Shown here one piece after another: positions 18,112 through 29,591 of a DNA stretch of 64,000 nucleotides. The stretch is from the NCBI RefSeq assembly GCF_001902635.1, contig NZ_MJAO01000019.1:18047-82046 (forward strand). The letters run 5' to 3'. The DNA is from Serratia marcescens. Lineage in GTDB: Bacteria; Pseudomonadota; Gammaproteobacteria; Enterobacterales; Enterobacteriaceae. The translations under genes and the position numbers were made by a program. The notes under the pieces are model-generated. The model saw nothing but the letters and a program-made list of their open reading frames with translations, was not told where the DNA came from and searched no databases. The stretch's first letter is position 1; each line of letters opens with the position of its first letter.

Positions 18112-18522
18112 ATGAACAGCAATCACCTTGCATCCATCGCGCGCAGTGAGAAAATCTGTTTTGACTACATGGATTTTCTGTCCGCATCGTGCAGGAAGCA
18201 CTGGCGCTTTGTTGATGCTATTTATGGTGTGATGCCGATCTTCGGCATGGTGTTGAAATCGCGCGTGACCACGTCACAAACGCGCAAAGAGCAGTTGAAA
18301 GAGCTGGCGCTGCAGGTGGTGTCGACGCAGGTCAGCGACGAAACCAATATCGTGCGTCTGATCGATCTGGCGCAGCAGCAGGGCCTGACGGTGTTTGATA
18401 TTCAGCTGCCTTATGCGCTGGATGCGCAACAGCTGGCGGCTATTCAGAAAGAATGTGCGGAAGGCATTGCAATCGCCCTGGTGGGAGAACGCATGACCAT
18501 TACCATTCCCCCTAAAAGCTGA
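18112..18522 (+). CDS. Hypothetical protein, unknown family
   Basis: A 136-residue protein I do not recognise. It has Cys residues in the first 50 residues (ICFDYMDFLSASCRKHW), a hydrophobic stretch (FVDAIYGVMPIFGMVL), a Lys/Arg/Gln-rich helix (SRVTTSQTRKEQLKELALQV), and a C-terminal half (TNIVRLIDLAQQQGLTVFDIQLPYALD) that looks like a small alpha/beta fold. GAGGAATGAGG precedes the ATG. It lies between folM and ydgI where E. coli has nothing, and a long inverted repeat follows 24 bp after its stop. Coding quality looks real, but no function can be assigned. Confidence 0.6.
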   Translation: MNSNHLASIARSEKICFDYMDFLSASCRKHWRFVDAIYGVMPIFGMVLKSRVTTSQTRKEQLKELALQVVSTQVSDETNIVRLIDLAQQQGLTVFDIQLPYALDAQQLAAIQKECAEGIAIALVGERMTITIPPKS

Positions 18523-18545
18523 TCGGGTGCGTCCACCCGTCCGCC

Positions 18546-18584
18546 CGTTCATGGTTAGGCGATGACATTGCCTAACCATGAACG
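18546..18584. repeat. 15-bp perfect inverted repeat (hairpin) after the hypothetical gene
   Basis: CGTTCATGGTTAGGC (18546-18560) is perfectly complementary to GCCTAACCATGAACG (18570-18584) around a 9-nt spacer. There is no U-tract on either side, so it is not a classical terminator. It may be a factor-assisted 3' end or a protein- or recombination-site palindrome. Confidence 0.6.
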
Positions 18585-18962
18585 CGAAACGTCTACTTTC
18601 ATCATCGCAGGCGGTTACAGCTTCCTTCCGGCATCGGGCCCAGAGTGCAGGGTAAAGATGCTGTCTATATGAATTAACACCGCGTATTTCGGCGGTTTCA
18701 TCCCGTTTTTTCTGCAAACGTCTGCGCATCGTCAAACGGCTTGCCCGCCAGGAGCAACTCGGGGGTGCCAACGAAGCGGCAACCCCAGCGCCTCGCGTTC
18801 TATGACCACGACGGCCATTTTCTACCCTTCCTGTCAGGGGTTCATCCACGTCTTTCGGTAATGCCTTAAATGATAATGATGATTGGTTGCATTTAAGATC
18901 GCAAGAGGGGCTGCTGACTGAGTGAGCAAAGACAGGAAACGCGCGAGAGAGGAAAGAAGGGG
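18585..18962. other. Gene-free stretch with possible decayed coding remnant
   Basis: No intact gene is supported. On the minus strand around 18690-18815 two adjacent frames give a peptide-like stretch (GCRFVGTPELLLAGKPFDDA) reachable only with a frameshift, which may be the relic of a decayed gene. A weak Fur-box-like GATAATGATGATTGG lies near 18873 but is next to no start codon. Confidence 0.35.
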
Positions 18963-18992
18963 AAATAAAATGCGGCTGACGGGCAGCCGCAT
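18963..18992 (-). terminator. Terminator of ydgI
   Basis: TGCGGCTG (18971-18978), ACGGG loop, CAGCCGCA (18984-18991). On the minus strand the stem is followed by TTTTATTTCC. It lies just beyond the ydgI stop. Confidence 0.8.
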
Positions 18993-19002
18993 CGACAGAG
19001 AA

Positions 19003-20394
19003 CTAGTGCAGCATAAACCAGCCGGCAGGCAGCGTAGCCGCCAGCAGCAAGAAGATGCTGCCCTTTTCCAACCGATTCAGCAAATTGACATCGCGGTGGC
19101 CATGACGGGCATACATGAATACCAGCAGCCCTGGCGCGTACAGCAGTACCGACATCAGCAGGTGCATCAACCCTGAAGCGTACAGCAACCACAGCCCATA
19201 GACGCAGGCGCCGGTCGCGGCGAAGATCAGACGCTTGTCGCGACGGCGGTAAGCCACCTTAAACAGAAACGCGCCGACCAGGAAGTAAGGCACCAGGATC
19301 ATTTCTGAAGCGATGGTCAGCAGTGAGTTGTAGTTGCTGCCGGTCAGCCAGATTAAGACCAGCGCCAGCTGCACCGCGATGTTGGTCAGCCACAGCGAAG
19401 AGGCTGGGGCGTGGTGGCGGTTCTGTTTGCCGAACACGCGCGGAAACGCCCCGTGCTGCGCGGCCAAGAGCGGGACTTCCGCCGCCATGATGGTCCAGCT
19501 CAGGTAGGCGCCGCACACGGAAATGATCAGGCCGGCGGCGATGAGCACGTCTCCCCAAGGGCCGATCAGCTCTACCATCAGCACCGCCATCGACGGGTTG
19601 CGCATTTCGGCCAGCTCGCTGCGCGGCACCACGCCCAGCGACAGCAGCGTGACCATCAGATACACCGCCAGCGCCGACAGCACCGCCAGCATGGTGGCGC
19701 GGCCAACGTCTTTCTTATTGCGGGCGCGGGCGGAAACCACGACTGCACCCTCCACGCCGATAAACACCCACAGGGTGATCAGCATGGTGTCCTTGACTTG
19801 CTCCCATACCGGCTTACCGAGCGCGATGCCCTGGAAATCAAGTGTAAACACGTCCATTTTAAAGGCGATGGCTGCCAGAACGGCGAACATTCCCAGCGGC
19901 AGCAGTTTGGCGAGGGTGGCCGCCAGGTTGATGCTGGCGGCGGTTTGCACGCCGCGTAGCACCAGCGCGTGCACGATCCACAGCAGGGCGGATTCGGCGA
20001 TCAGCGCCTGCCAGGTGTTGCCATCACCGAGGATGACGTCGCCGCCACGGTCAGTGAAAATGCTCAGTGCCGCGAACACGATCACCAGATACGAGACGTT
20101 GGCGATCACGGCGCACAGCCAGTATCCCCAGGCGGAGCAGAAACCCACCAGCTCGCCGAACCCTTCTTTGGCGTAGGTGAAGATACCGCCGTCCAGATCC
20201 GGCCGCAGACGCGTAAGCAGCAGCATGGCGAAGGCCAAAAACAGAATGCCGACGCCGGTGATCCCCCAGCCCAGCAACAGCGCGGCGGGGCTGGCGACCT
20301 GCGCCATGTTTTGCGGCAGACTGAACACGCCGGCACCCAGCATCGAGCTGAGCACCAAAGCGGTTAGCGCGGTAAGACCGAGTTTTTTTTCCAA
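19003..20394 (-). CDS. ydgI: APC-family basic amino acid/polyamine antiporter (YdgI/ArcD-like)
   Basis: A 463-residue polytopic inner-membrane protein with about 12 hydrophobic helices. The first helix has the APC signature SSMLGAGVFSLPQNM; GGIFTYAKEGFGELVGFCSAWGYW is the conserved second region and FIGVEGAVVVSARA the conserved sixth. It belongs to the arginine:ornithine/lysine-type antiporters (ArcD/YdgI). The substrate is probably a basic amino acid, but sequence does not decide it. It lies between folM and ydgH as in E. coli, with a terminator just after the stop. Confidence 0.88.
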   Translation of the reverse strand: MEKKLGLTALTALVLSSMLGAGVFSLPQNMAQVASPAALLLGWGITGVGILFLAFAMLLLTRLRPDLDGGIFTYAKEGFGELVGFCSAWGYWLCAVIANVSYLVIVFAALSIFTDRGGDVILGDGNTWQALIAESALLWIVHALVLRGVQTAASINLAATLAKLLPLGMFAVLAAIAFKMDVFTLDFQGIALGKPVWEQVKDTMLITLWVFIGVEGAVVVSARARNKKDVGRATMLAVLSALAVYLMVTLLSLGVVPRSELAEMRNPSMAVLMVELIGPWGDVLIAAGLIISVCGAYLSWTIMAAEVPLLAAQHGAFPRVFGKQNRHHAPASSLWLTNIAVQLALVLIWLTGSNYNSLLTIASEMILVPYFLVGAFLFKVAYRRRDKRLIFAATGACVYGLWLLYASGLMHLLMSVLLYAPGLLVFMYARHGHRDVNLLNRLEKGSIFLLLAATLPAGWFMLH

Positions 20395-20588
20395 TGACGG
20401 ATCCTGAACGCAGAATAAACAACTGGAAGGGAACTGCTTGGCGGCAACAATGTGTTAACAACCACTGCGCGAATAGACAATAGCCCTAAAAATTGGCGCA
20501 AATTCTACGGAGGGATGATTAGAGATGCAATGATTGGATATGCGGAATTTACAAAAAATTATTCAGCGCGTGACGAAAATAACGGCAA

Positions 20589-20616
20589 TAAAAACGGGCA
20601 GCTCAAGGGCTGCCCG
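20589..20616 (-). terminator. Terminator of ydgH
   Basis: CGGGCAGC (20595-20602), TCAAGG loop, GCTGCCCG (20609-20616). On the minus strand it is followed by TTTTTATTGCC. It begins 23 bp beyond the ydgH stop. Confidence 0.8.
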
Positions 20617-20638
20617 ATGGTAAACCGAAAAGCGGGTT

Positions 20639-21589
20639 TTATTTGAACAGATCGGCGCTGACGGTCAGGTTACCGCCGCTCTTGTTCTGCCACTGGCGGG
20701 TGACATGATAGTACTTGGCACCTTTCTCGGCTGCGCGTTTCGCCACTTCGGTCGACACGTCGGTCATGCTGTTGAAGTGGCCGGTGAAGGTGACGGAATC
20801 GAACGGCACCATCTGCGCGGCGGTCACGTTGTTCACTTCCTGGATCTTGGTGCCGTTAGGCAGCGTGACGGTATAGCGCTGGCCGGTAGAGGACTGGGTC
20901 TCGAAGAAACGGCCCACTTCGCGGCTTGGCGAACCGGAAGACGCGACGCCAGGGATTTCGACTTTCGCGGCTGCGGCGCCGCCGGCGGCCAGCGCGGCGC
21001 GGCCGGCGTCAGAATCGGCCGGGATGGCATCCGGGCTCTGCACGCGGCGTTTCGGCGCGTCGGCCTTATAGATGTAGGCGGTGACGAACTGGTTGCCGCC
21101 GGAGTTGGCGTCAACCTGGCGCACGATGAAGAACGAGGCGGCACCTTTTTTCTTCGCTTCTTTGGAGATGGCGTCGTTGATGTCCGGCTGGCTACGGTAG
21201 AAACCGCTGACGCTCACGGTATCGTAAGGTTCCAGCAGGTAGGCTTCATCTTTAGGCAGTTCATTCACGCCGTTAAATACGCGGTATTTTGGTGTTTTGC
21301 TCACTTCTGGCGCATCTTTATGGTAAAGGTCTGCGGTGACGCGCCAGTTGCCGCCATTATTGCTGTTATTGGTGTCCTGAATGTAGAAGGAGTCTGCACC
21401 CAGTTTGTCTGCACGGCGGGATACGGCGTCGACGGCTTCATTGATGGCATTGAAGCGGCCGGTAATCGTGATGCGATCAAACGGCTTCAGCGCCGCTGCT
21501 TTCTCAGGAGTTAACTCTTGCGCTGCATGAGCTGACAGCGCGGTGAGTGATAACAAGGCTGATGCGATGATCGTGGTCTTCAGCTTCAT
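20639..21589 (-). CDS. ydgH: Periplasmic DUF1471 protein YdgH
   Basis: A 316-residue exported protein. The signal peptide (MKLKTTIIASALLSLTALSAHAA) is followed by three repeats of the YdgH/BhsA/McbA domain, at about 35-90, 120-175 and 255-315. Each has the pattern ...I/V-G-x-F...A-x-x-x-G-A...Y/F-I/H ... GGN...V-A-L/Y. E. coli YdgH also has three such domains. Small single-domain relatives affect stress and biofilm behaviour; the role of YdgH in S. marcescens is not clear from sequence. AAAGGA precedes the start. Divergent from pntA. Confidence 0.92.
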   Translation of the reverse strand: MKLKTTIIASALLSLTALSAHAAQELTPEKAAALKPFDRITITGRFNAINEAVDAVSRRADKLGADSFYIQDTNNSNNGGNWRVTADLYHKDAPEVSKTPKYRVFNGVNELPKDEAYLLEPYDTVSVSGFYRSQPDINDAISKEAKKKGAASFFIVRQVDANSGGNQFVTAYIYKADAPKRRVQSPDAIPADSDAGRAALAAGGAAAAKVEIPGVASSGSPSREVGRFFETQSSTGQRYTVTLPNGTKIQEVNNVTAAQMVPFDSVTFTGHFNSMTDVSTEVAKRAAEKGAKYYHVTRQWQNKSGGNLTVSADLFK

Positions 21590-23656
<2,067 letters not shown>

Positions 23657-23666
23657 GGGGTAACAA

Positions 23667-25055
23667 ATGTCTGGAGGATTGGTTACAGCTGCATACATTG
23701 TTGCCGCTATTCTGTTTATTTTCAGCCTGGCGGGCCTGTCGCGCCATGAAACCTCGAAGCGGGGCAACCTGTTCGGCGTCGCCGGCATGGCGATTGCCCT
23801 GATCGCCACCATTTTGGGGCCGGATTCCGGCAACGTCGGCTGGATCATCATCGCCATGATCATCGGCGGTTCCATAGGCGTCTATCTGGCGAAGAAGGTC
23901 GAAATGACCGAAATGCCGGAACTGGTGGCGATGCTGCACAGCTTCGTCGGCCTGGCTGCGGTGCTGGTCGGCTTCAACAGCTATCTGGATCACGGCGCGC
24001 CGATGGAGCCGGTGATGGCAAACATCCATCTGACCGAAGTGTTCCTCGGCATCTTCATTGGTGCGGTGACCTTCACCGGTTCGATCGTTGCCTTCGGCAA
24101 ACTGCGCGGTATCATTTCTTCCAAGCCGCTGATGCTGCCTAACCGCCATAAGCTGAATCTGGCGGCGCTGGTCGTGTCGTTCCTGCTGTTGGTGGCGTTC
24201 GTGCGCACCGACAGCGTGGGTTGGCAGGTGGTAACGCTGCTGCTGATGACGGCGATCGCGCTGGCGTTCGGCTGGCATCTGGTGGCCTCGATCGGCGGCG
24301 CCGACATGCCGGTTGTGGTGTCGATGCTCAACTCCTATTCGGGGTGGGCGGCGGCGGCGGCGGGCTTCATGCTGAGCAACGATCTGCTGATCGTCACCGG
24401 TGCGCTGGTGGGTTCTTCGGGTGCCATCCTGTCTTACATCATGTGTAAGGCGATGAACCGCTCATTTATCAGCGTGATCGCCGGCGGTTTCGGCAGCGAC
24501 GGTTCGTCTACCGGCGATGCCGAAGAGATGGGTGAGTACCGTGAAACCACGGCGGAAGACGTGGCCGAGCAGTTGAAGAACTCCACCTCGGTGATCATCA
24601 CCCCTGGTTACGGCATGGCGGTGGCGCAGGCGCAATATCCGGTGGCGGAAATCACCGAGAAACTGCGCGCGCGCGGCGTGAAGGTGCGTTTCGGCATTCA
24701 CCCGGTCGCGGGGCGCTTGCCGGGCCACATGAACGTGCTGCTGGCGGAAGCCAAGGTGCCGTACGACGTGGTGTTGGAGATGGATGAAATCAACGACGAT
24801 TTCCCGGATACCGATACCGTGTTGGTGATCGGCGCCAACGATACGGTGAACCCGGCGGCGCTGGAAGATCCGCGCAGCCCGATCGCCGGCATGCCGGTAT
24901 TGGAAGTGTGGAAAGCGCAGAACGTTATCGCGTTCAAGCGGTCGATGAACACCGGTTACGCCGGCGTGCAGAACCCGCTGTTCTTCAAGGAGAACACCCA
25001 GATGCTGTTTGGCGACGCTAAAGACAGCGTAGAGGCGATTCTGCGGGCGTTGTAA
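23667..25055 (+). CDS. pntB: NAD(P) transhydrogenase subunit beta
   Basis: A 462-residue inner-membrane subunit, the same length as in E. coli. The first 260 or so residues are transmembrane helices with the proton-pathway His in [14 protein letters not shown]. The C-terminal dIII domain binds NADP(H): [48 protein letters not shown] and [18 protein letters not shown]. It forms an operon with pntA. A long GC-rich hairpin follows about 50 bp after the stop. Confidence 0.97.
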   Translation: MSGGLVTAAYIVAAILFIFSLAGLSRHETSKRGNLFGVAGMAIALIATILGPDSGNVGWIIIAMIIGGSIGVYLAKKVEMTEMPELVAMLHSFVGLAAVLVGFNSYLDHGAPMEPVMANIHLTEVFLGIFIGAVTFTGSIVAFGKLRGIISSKPLMLPNRHKLNLAALVVSFLLLVAFVRTDSVGWQVVTLLLMTAIALAFGWHLVASIGGADMPVVVSMLNSYSGWAAAAAGFMLSNDLLIVTGALVGSSGAILSYIMCKAMNRSFISVIAGGFGSDGSSTGDAEEMGEYRETTAEDVAEQLKNSTSVIITPGYGMAVAQAQYPVAEITEKLRARGVKVRFGIHPVAGRLPGHMNVLLAEAKVPYDVVLEMDEINDDFPDTDTVLVIGANDTVNPAALEDPRSPIAGMPVLEVWKAQNVIAFKRSMNTGYAGVQNPLFFKENTQMLFGDAKDSVEAILRAL

Positions 25056-25106
25056 CAATAACGCCGTTCAAAGAAAGTCTGTTAAGTCTCTTCAGCAAAC
25101 CATGAT

Positions 25107-25136
25107 ATCGGCCCTGGGCAATTGCCTGGGGCCGAT
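25107..25136 (+). terminator. Terminator-like hairpin after pntB
   Basis: ATCGGCCC (25107-25114) pairs with GGGCCGAT (25129-25136); the loop contains a further small palindrome (GGCAATTGCC). The tail TGCATTTAATTG is T-rich but interrupted, so termination may be only partial. Confidence 0.6.
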
Positions 25137-25465
25137 TGCATTTAATTGAAACTTCGATGATTTTCATTTCGAGGGTTTTTATATCTGTGAATTGGAATGA
25201 TTTGATTTTAATATGATTTGCAGTTAATGATAAATCATTAGCATATTAAATATTTATAATTTATTTTTAATTGCACCATGATCTGAAATGGGAAAAAGAA
25301 ATAATAAGACGCGCAATTAAAATAAATTAACTGGTCTAATATGTTCATTTTTTTTCATGCGCTACTGTGTTAACGATCGGTTAATGAAAGGTGGCTCTTT
25401 AGGTTTATTATGCGATTGATTTATTCTAAATGATATTATTTGTGGGTTTTTCGGGGTTAATAATA
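25137..25465. promoter_or_regulatory. AT-rich leader of the extra fabI gene
   Basis: This region is strikingly AT-rich compared with the GC-rich flanks (long runs such as those at 25240-25330). It contains no convincing gene. It resembles xenogeneic DNA of the sort H-NS binds and marks the left edge of the insertion between pntB and uspE. Confidence 0.5.
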
Positions 25466-26248
25466 ATGAGTCTTTTGACAGGTAAAAAGTTCTTAATTGC
25501 CGGTGTTGCCAGCGATCGCTCTATCGCGACGGGCATTGCCGAAGCGCTGTATGCACAAGGGGCAGAGTGCGCTTTCACCTATTTGAATGACAAACTGAAA
25601 GTGCGTGTTGAGAAGGTCGCCGAACGCTGTGGTTCGTCATTGCTTTTTCCCTGCGATGTGAATTCAGATGCGCAAATTGAAACGTTATTCGAGAGCCTTT
25701 CACGCCATTGGGCTACTTTTGATGGGTTTGTGCATGCCATCGCCTTTGCGCCTGGCGATCAGCTGGAAGGTGATTATTTGGAATCGGTCACGCGTGAGGG
25801 CTTTCGGATTGCACACGATGTCAGTTCCTACAGCTTTGTCGCGATGGCAAAGGCGGCCAAACCTTTCCTGAATCCCGGATCCTCGCTCATTACGCTCAGC
25901 TATCTTGGGGCGGAGCGTTCAATACCTAATTACAATGTCATGGGCTTGGCTAAAGCGTCATTAGAAGCCAACGTCCGTTTTATGGCGGCAAGCCTTGGCA
26001 AACTTGATATCCGTGTTAATGCAATTTCAGCCGGCCCCATTCGTACCTTGGCCGCGGCGGGAATTGCTAGTTTTAAAACGATATTGCACCAATTTGAATC
26101 AAGTGCGCCATTAAAACGCTGCGTTACCATCGAGGAAGTTGGCAATATCGCCGCTTTCCTGGCCAGCGATTTATCTTCAGCGATGACTGCCCAGGTATTG
26201 TATGCCGACAATGGTTTCAGCACGACGGCATTAGCTTTTTCTGGATGA
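25466..26248 (+). CDS. Second enoyl-[acyl-carrier-protein] reductase, FabI type
   Basis: A 260-residue FabI paralogue. The start at 25466 ([20 protein letters not shown]) aligns residue for residue with E. coli FabI; an in-frame ATG at 25430 would add 12 hydrophobic residues. It keeps the NADH loop [13 protein letters not shown], Tyr146, Tyr156 and Lys163 (YNVMGLAK) and [10 protein letters not shown]. Position 93 is Ala ([10 protein letters not shown]) where E. coli has Gly; changes at Gly93 weaken triclosan and diazaborine binding in E. coli. It sits in AT-rich DNA beside a hydrolase gene, outside any fatty-acid operon. I expect an acquired reductase that backs up the housekeeping FabI or is dedicated to a special product. 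The ribosome-binding site is weak (GGGG). Confidence 0.88.
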   Translation: MSLLTGKKFLIAGVASDRSIATGIAEALYAQGAECAFTYLNDKLKVRVEKVAERCGSSLLFPCDVNSDAQIETLFESLSRHWATFDGFVHAIAFAPGDQLEGDYLESVTREGFRIAHDVSSYSFVAMAKAAKPFLNPGSSLITLSYLGAERSIPNYNVMGLAKASLEANVRFMAASLGKLDIRVNAISAGPIRTLAAAGIASFKTILHQFESSAPLKRCVTIEEVGNIAAFLASDLSSAMTAQVLYADNGFSTTALAFSG

Positions 26249-26394
26249 GATGAGTAATTGTATGAATATTATAGCCTCTGGAGTTTAGATGTTTTTTAGA
26301 AAATGGTAGGGGTAATTTATAGTGACGCTGAGTATTTGTAACAAAGAAGTCTCCACGTTCTCTCCTGATATTTTCTCTTGATGAGTTAAGCGCC

Positions 26395-27294
26395 ATGCAC
26401 TACAAACAGAGGATCTCGGCGTCATATCGCGATGCCGATTCAGCTGAGTTTCGCGGCGATCTTACGCTGAAGCTGTTCAGAAGCTTAGTTAAGGTCGGTG
26501 AGGTTATTTCGCCAGGTTACACCAAGGGGAAAATGGAGAGTTTAATTTTCAGACCTAAAAAGAAAAAGCATGACCCCAAGGACAGCTTCCTGGAAACGGC
26601 GGATTCGACGGAGACATTTTCCCTCAGTTCAGGCATTCGTTGCCGATATTATCTTTGGGGTGGAGCCAAACCCGATGTGTTGTTGGTACATGGATGGGAG
26701 TCCAGAGCCTCACATTTCGCCAAACTGATCGATATCTTGGTTGCCAAGGGATTTTGCGTTGCGGCATTCGATGCGGTAGCACATGGGCGGTCTGACGGTG
26801 TAGAAGCCGACATGCTGGACTTTATGGAATGCATCTCCAAGCTTCATGCGATTTTTGGCGGAATAGATAGCATTATTGGCTACAGCTTCGGCGGCATTTC
26901 CGCGATAAATGCGGTAAAAGCCGGGCTGAGCGTCAATCGCCTGGGAGTGATAAGCTCACCGTCCAGTTTTTACGGCATCTTTGAGAAAGTGTCCATGCAG
27001 TTGAAGCTATCAAAGAGAATGCATGAACACCTGGAAGGGGTCATCACGCGGCGCTACCGCATTGATGCCGATGGCTGGGACCATTACAGTGCTTATCACG
27101 GCGTGGCCGAGCAACAGATCCCTCTGGTTGCCATTCATGACGCAAACGATAATTATGTCCATAAAATTGAAAGCGACATCCTGGTCGATGCCTGGCCAAA
27201 CGCGACGCTGATCGAAACCCAGGGGTTGGGTCACCGGCGAATCATCACTTCCGCAGCGGCAATGCAGGCGTTTTGCGATGCGTTGTTAAAGTGA
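26395..27294 (+). CDS. Alpha/beta hydrolase
   Basis: A 299-residue protein with a 75-residue N-terminal extension before the hydrolase core. The core shows VLLVHGWESRASHF (oxyanion loop), AFDAVAHGRSDG, nucleophile elbow GYSFGG (Ser near 165), AIHDANDNYV with the acid, and GLGHRRI with the catalytic His. It resembles the serine aminopeptidase/BAAT-type alpha/beta hydrolases. It follows the extra fabI gene by 146 bp on the same strand, so a shared role in acyl metabolism is possible but unproven. No strong ribosome-binding site is visible. Confidence 0.75.
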   Translation: MHYKQRISASYRDADSAEFRGDLTLKLFRSLVKVGEVISPGYTKGKMESLIFRPKKKKHDPKDSFLETADSTETFSLSSGIRCRYYLWGGAKPDVLLVHGWESRASHFAKLIDILVAKGFCVAAFDAVAHGRSDGVEADMLDFMECISKLHAIFGGIDSIIGYSFGGISAINAVKAGLSVNRLGVISSPSSFYGIFEKVSMQLKLSKRMHEHLEGVITRRYRIDADGWDHYSAYHGVAEQQIPLVAIHDANDNYVHKIESDILVDAWPNATLIETQGLGHRRIITSAAAMQAFCDALLK

Positions 27295-27301
27295 AAGGGG
27301 A

Positions 27302-27329
27302 AAACCGCTCACGACGCAGCGAGCGGTTT
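27302..27329. terminator. Bidirectional hairpin between hydrolase and uspE
   Basis: AAACCGCTC (27302-27310) pairs with GAGCGGTTT (27321-27329). A/T-rich ends on both arms suit bidirectional termination of the convergent genes. Confidence 0.65.
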
Positions 27330-27346
27330 AAGATTGGTGTTAACGC

Positions 27347-28309
27347 TTAATCTTCGTCGTCATGCTCGTCGTCTTCATCCGCCGCGATCGGGCAGTTGAA
27401 GTTTTCCGGCTTAATCACCAGCAGATCGCATTTCAGATGGTCGATCACATGTTCCGCCGTGTTGCCGATAAAGGCCGCCGAAATGCCGGTGCGGCCCAGG
27501 GTGCCCAAGACCACCACGCCGGCCTGCAGGTGTTCGGCCAGATCGGGGATCACTTCTTCCGGCAGGCCTTTTTCCACGTGGGTGAACTCTTCTTTAATGC
27601 AGAATTTCTGCCGCAGCGCTTTCATGGCGATCAGATGCTGGCCGCGAATGGCGTCGTTGTAGACGCTCGGATCGAAATCGGGCAGCTCGATGGCGATGTT
27701 GATCGGGGTAACGGGGTAGGCGCCGACCAGGTGAACTTCGGTTTGGTTAACGTTCTGCGCCAGTTCGACGGTTTCTTGCACCAGTTTGATATTGAGCGGG
27801 TCGTGATAGGGTTCTTCGCTGGCCAGGTTGACCGCCACCAGCGCTTTACCGCCTTCCGGCCAGGGTTGATCTTTCACCATCCACACCGGACAAGGGCATT
27901 TGCGCAGCAGGTGCCAGTCGGTGGGAGTGAAGATCACCGACTCCAGCCGATCGTGCTGGTGCGCCATTTTCAGCAGCAGGTCATGTTGACCGGAAAGCAC
28001 TTCCTGAATGATGGCTTCGAAGGGGCGATTATGCCAGACCACTTTGATTTCGATCGGCACGCCTTCGTTGAGATAGAAGCGGCATTGCTCGTTGATCCAG
28101 GCGGCGCGTTGGCCGATCACGCCTTGCCGCATCGCCGTTCTTTCGTCCGGGGAGAGCAGGGTCGTCATTTCGTAAGAGAAGTCATAAATGGGCAGGAAGG
28201 CTTTGATGCGCCCGCCGTTTCGTTTTACCAGGTATACGGCGCGACGCAATGCCGGCTGATCGTCCTGATTGGGGTCAATAGCCACCAGAAGATTCTGATA
28301 CTTCGCCAT
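27347..28309 (-). CDS. uspE: Tandem universal stress protein UspE
   Basis: A 320-residue cytosolic protein of two Usp domains (about 1-155 and 165-310), very close to E. coli UspE. The C-terminal half has the [20 protein letters not shown] segment that resembles the ATP-binding loop of Usp proteins. The tail is unusually acidic ([10 protein letters not shown]). UspE affects motility, adhesion and stress survival. A near-perfect TAAGGAGG ribosome-binding site precedes the start. Next to fnr on the same strand, as in E. coli. Confidence 0.95.
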   Translation of the reverse strand: MAKYQNLLVAIDPNQDDQPALRRAVYLVKRNGGRIKAFLPIYDFSYEMTTLLSPDERTAMRQGVIGQRAAWINEQCRFYLNEGVPIEIKVVWHNRPFEAIIQEVLSGQHDLLLKMAHQHDRLESVIFTPTDWHLLRKCPCPVWMVKDQPWPEGGKALVAVNLASEEPYHDPLNIKLVQETVELAQNVNQTEVHLVGAYPVTPINIAIELPDFDPSVYNDAIRGQHLIAMKALRQKFCIKEEFTHVEKGLPEEVIPDLAEHLQAGVVVLGTLGRTGISAAFIGNTAEHVIDHLKCDLLVIKPENFNCPIAADEDDEHDDED

Positions 28310-28392
28310 AGGGCCTCCTTACAGCTGAAATCAACAGTCTGTTAATTTACAGAGTAACCCAACATTGAAAAACAGAACAACAACAGAAGCGT

Positions 28393-28428
28393 GCCGGATC
28401 AACAATTTCGGTGAAATGTTGATCCGGC
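28393..28428. terminator. Long hairpin between fnr and uspE
   Basis: GCCGGATCAACA (28393-28404) is perfectly complementary to TGTTGATCCGGC (28417-28428), with a further TTTC/GAAA extension inside and a 3-nt loop. There is no U-tract. It lies six bases beyond the fnr stop, so it is probably the fnr 3' end or a stabilising structure. Confidence 0.6.
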
Positions 28429-28434
28429 AGGGGA

Positions 28435-29199
28435 TTAGGCGTTGACGGTCACGTTGATGCGCGGCGTACCGGCCAGCACCGACAGGGCGTCGGCGTTTTC
28501 GATGGTGATGTATTTGCCTTTCACGCTGAGGATTTCGCTTTTCTGGAAGCGCCCCAACAGGCGGCTGATGGTTTCCACCGTCAGGCCGAGGTAGTTGCCG
28601 ATGTCGCCGCGGGTCATGGTCAAACGGAACTCGCGCGGTGAGAAGCCACGCTCCGCGAAGCGGCGGGACAGGTTATAAACGAACGCTGCCAGGCGCTCTT
28701 CGGCGTTTTTCTTCGACAGCAGCAGGATCATGTCCTGATCGCCTTTGATCTCGCCGCTCATCAGCCGCATGATCTGCTGACGCAGGTTAGGCATTTTGCC
28801 GGACAGATCGTCGAGGGTTTCGAATGGGATCTCACACACCATCGAGGTTTCCAGCGCCTGGGCGAAGCTTGGGTGCTTCAGACCGCCGATGGCGTCGAAG
28901 CCGACCAGATCGCCCGCGAGGTGGAAGCCGGTGATCTGCTCGTCGCCTTGCTCGGTGATGGTGTAGCTCTTGATGGTCCCGGAACGGATCGCGTACAGCG
29001 ACTTCAGCTCATCGCCGGCCTTGAACAGGGTTTGGCCCTTCTGGATTGGCTTTTTCCTCTCGATAATGTTGTCGAGCTGGTCCAGCTCGTGAGCATTAAG
29101 AGTGAAAGGAATGCACAGCTGGCTGATGCTGCAGTCCTGGCAATGGATCGCACAACCACCAGACTGGATACGACGAATCACGCGTTTTTCCGGGATCAT
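28435..29199 (-). CDS. fnr: Global anaerobic regulator FNR
   Basis: A 254-residue CRP-family activator, almost identical to E. coli FNR except the last residues (E. coli 250). The four [4Fe-4S] ligands are present: Cys20, Cys23, Cys29 and Cys122. The recognition helix [15 protein letters not shown] keeps the Glu, Ser and Arg that read TTGATNNNNATCAA sites. Oxygen breaks the cluster and the dimer, so FNR acts only without oxygen. An FNR-like box lies just upstream of its own start. Confidence 0.98.
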   Translation of the reverse strand: MIPEKRVIRRIQSGGCAIHCQDCSISQLCIPFTLNAHELDQLDNIIERKKPIQKGQTLFKAGDELKSLYAIRSGTIKSYTITEQGDEQITGFHLAGDLVGFDAIGGLKHPSFAQALETSMVCEIPFETLDDLSGKMPNLRQQIMRLMSGEIKGDQDMILLLSKKNAEERLAAFVYNLSRRFAERGFSPREFRLTMTRGDIGNYLGLTVETISRLLGRFQKSEILSVKGKYITIENADALSVLAGTPRINVTVNA

Positions 29200-29219
29200 A
29201 GATTACGCTCATTCAATAA

Positions 29220-29233
29220 TTGATATGAGTCAA
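29220..29233 (-). promoter_or_regulatory. FNR-like box in the fnr promoter
   Basis: On the minus strand TTGACTCATATCAA lies 20 bp before the fnr start. It matches the two half-sites of TTGATNNNNATCAA except one base, and keeps the TTGAC-N4-ATCAA form of the known autoregulatory site of E. coli fnr. Confidence 0.65.
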
Positions 29234-29591
29234 TTTTAACATCTTTTGCCGCAGCTGATAAGGGTGGCATTAGCATGAATAGGGGTATTGTGTGCGAATT
29301 TTGCGCACACATGCCGCCGATTGTTCTGTATCACGCTGAAGTCGCTATATTTATTTAACACTTGCACTCAACATGCGGCCGGTTTGCCGGTGGCGTGAAG
29401 CGCGGTGATGACCGAAAGCGGCGTTTGCGGCGCACGGCGGCGAATTTCAGCGGCGTGAATCAATCATCCTTTGACACACTTGCTGGCGAAAGCTTGTCGC
29501 ATTTACCCCAATCATCGCCGCAAAGCCGCACCGCGCCGGCGTTATCCTGATGTCAGATAGGCTGGTGAACGATCCTGTTCGGGAGCGGATG
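29234..29591. promoter_or_regulatory. Non-coding region upstream of the exported-protein gene
   Basis: About 360 bp without a supported gene. It contains a small inverted repeat (GTGTGCG at 29290-29296 with CGCACAC at 29304-29310). The fnr promoter is at the left and the promoter of the gene at 29592 is presumably at the right. Confidence 0.4.

Noticed and set aside
18868..18890. Fur-box-like sequence
   Set aside because: About 13 of 19 positions match by eye and it is not next to any start codon, so it is probably chance in a locally AT-rich stretch.
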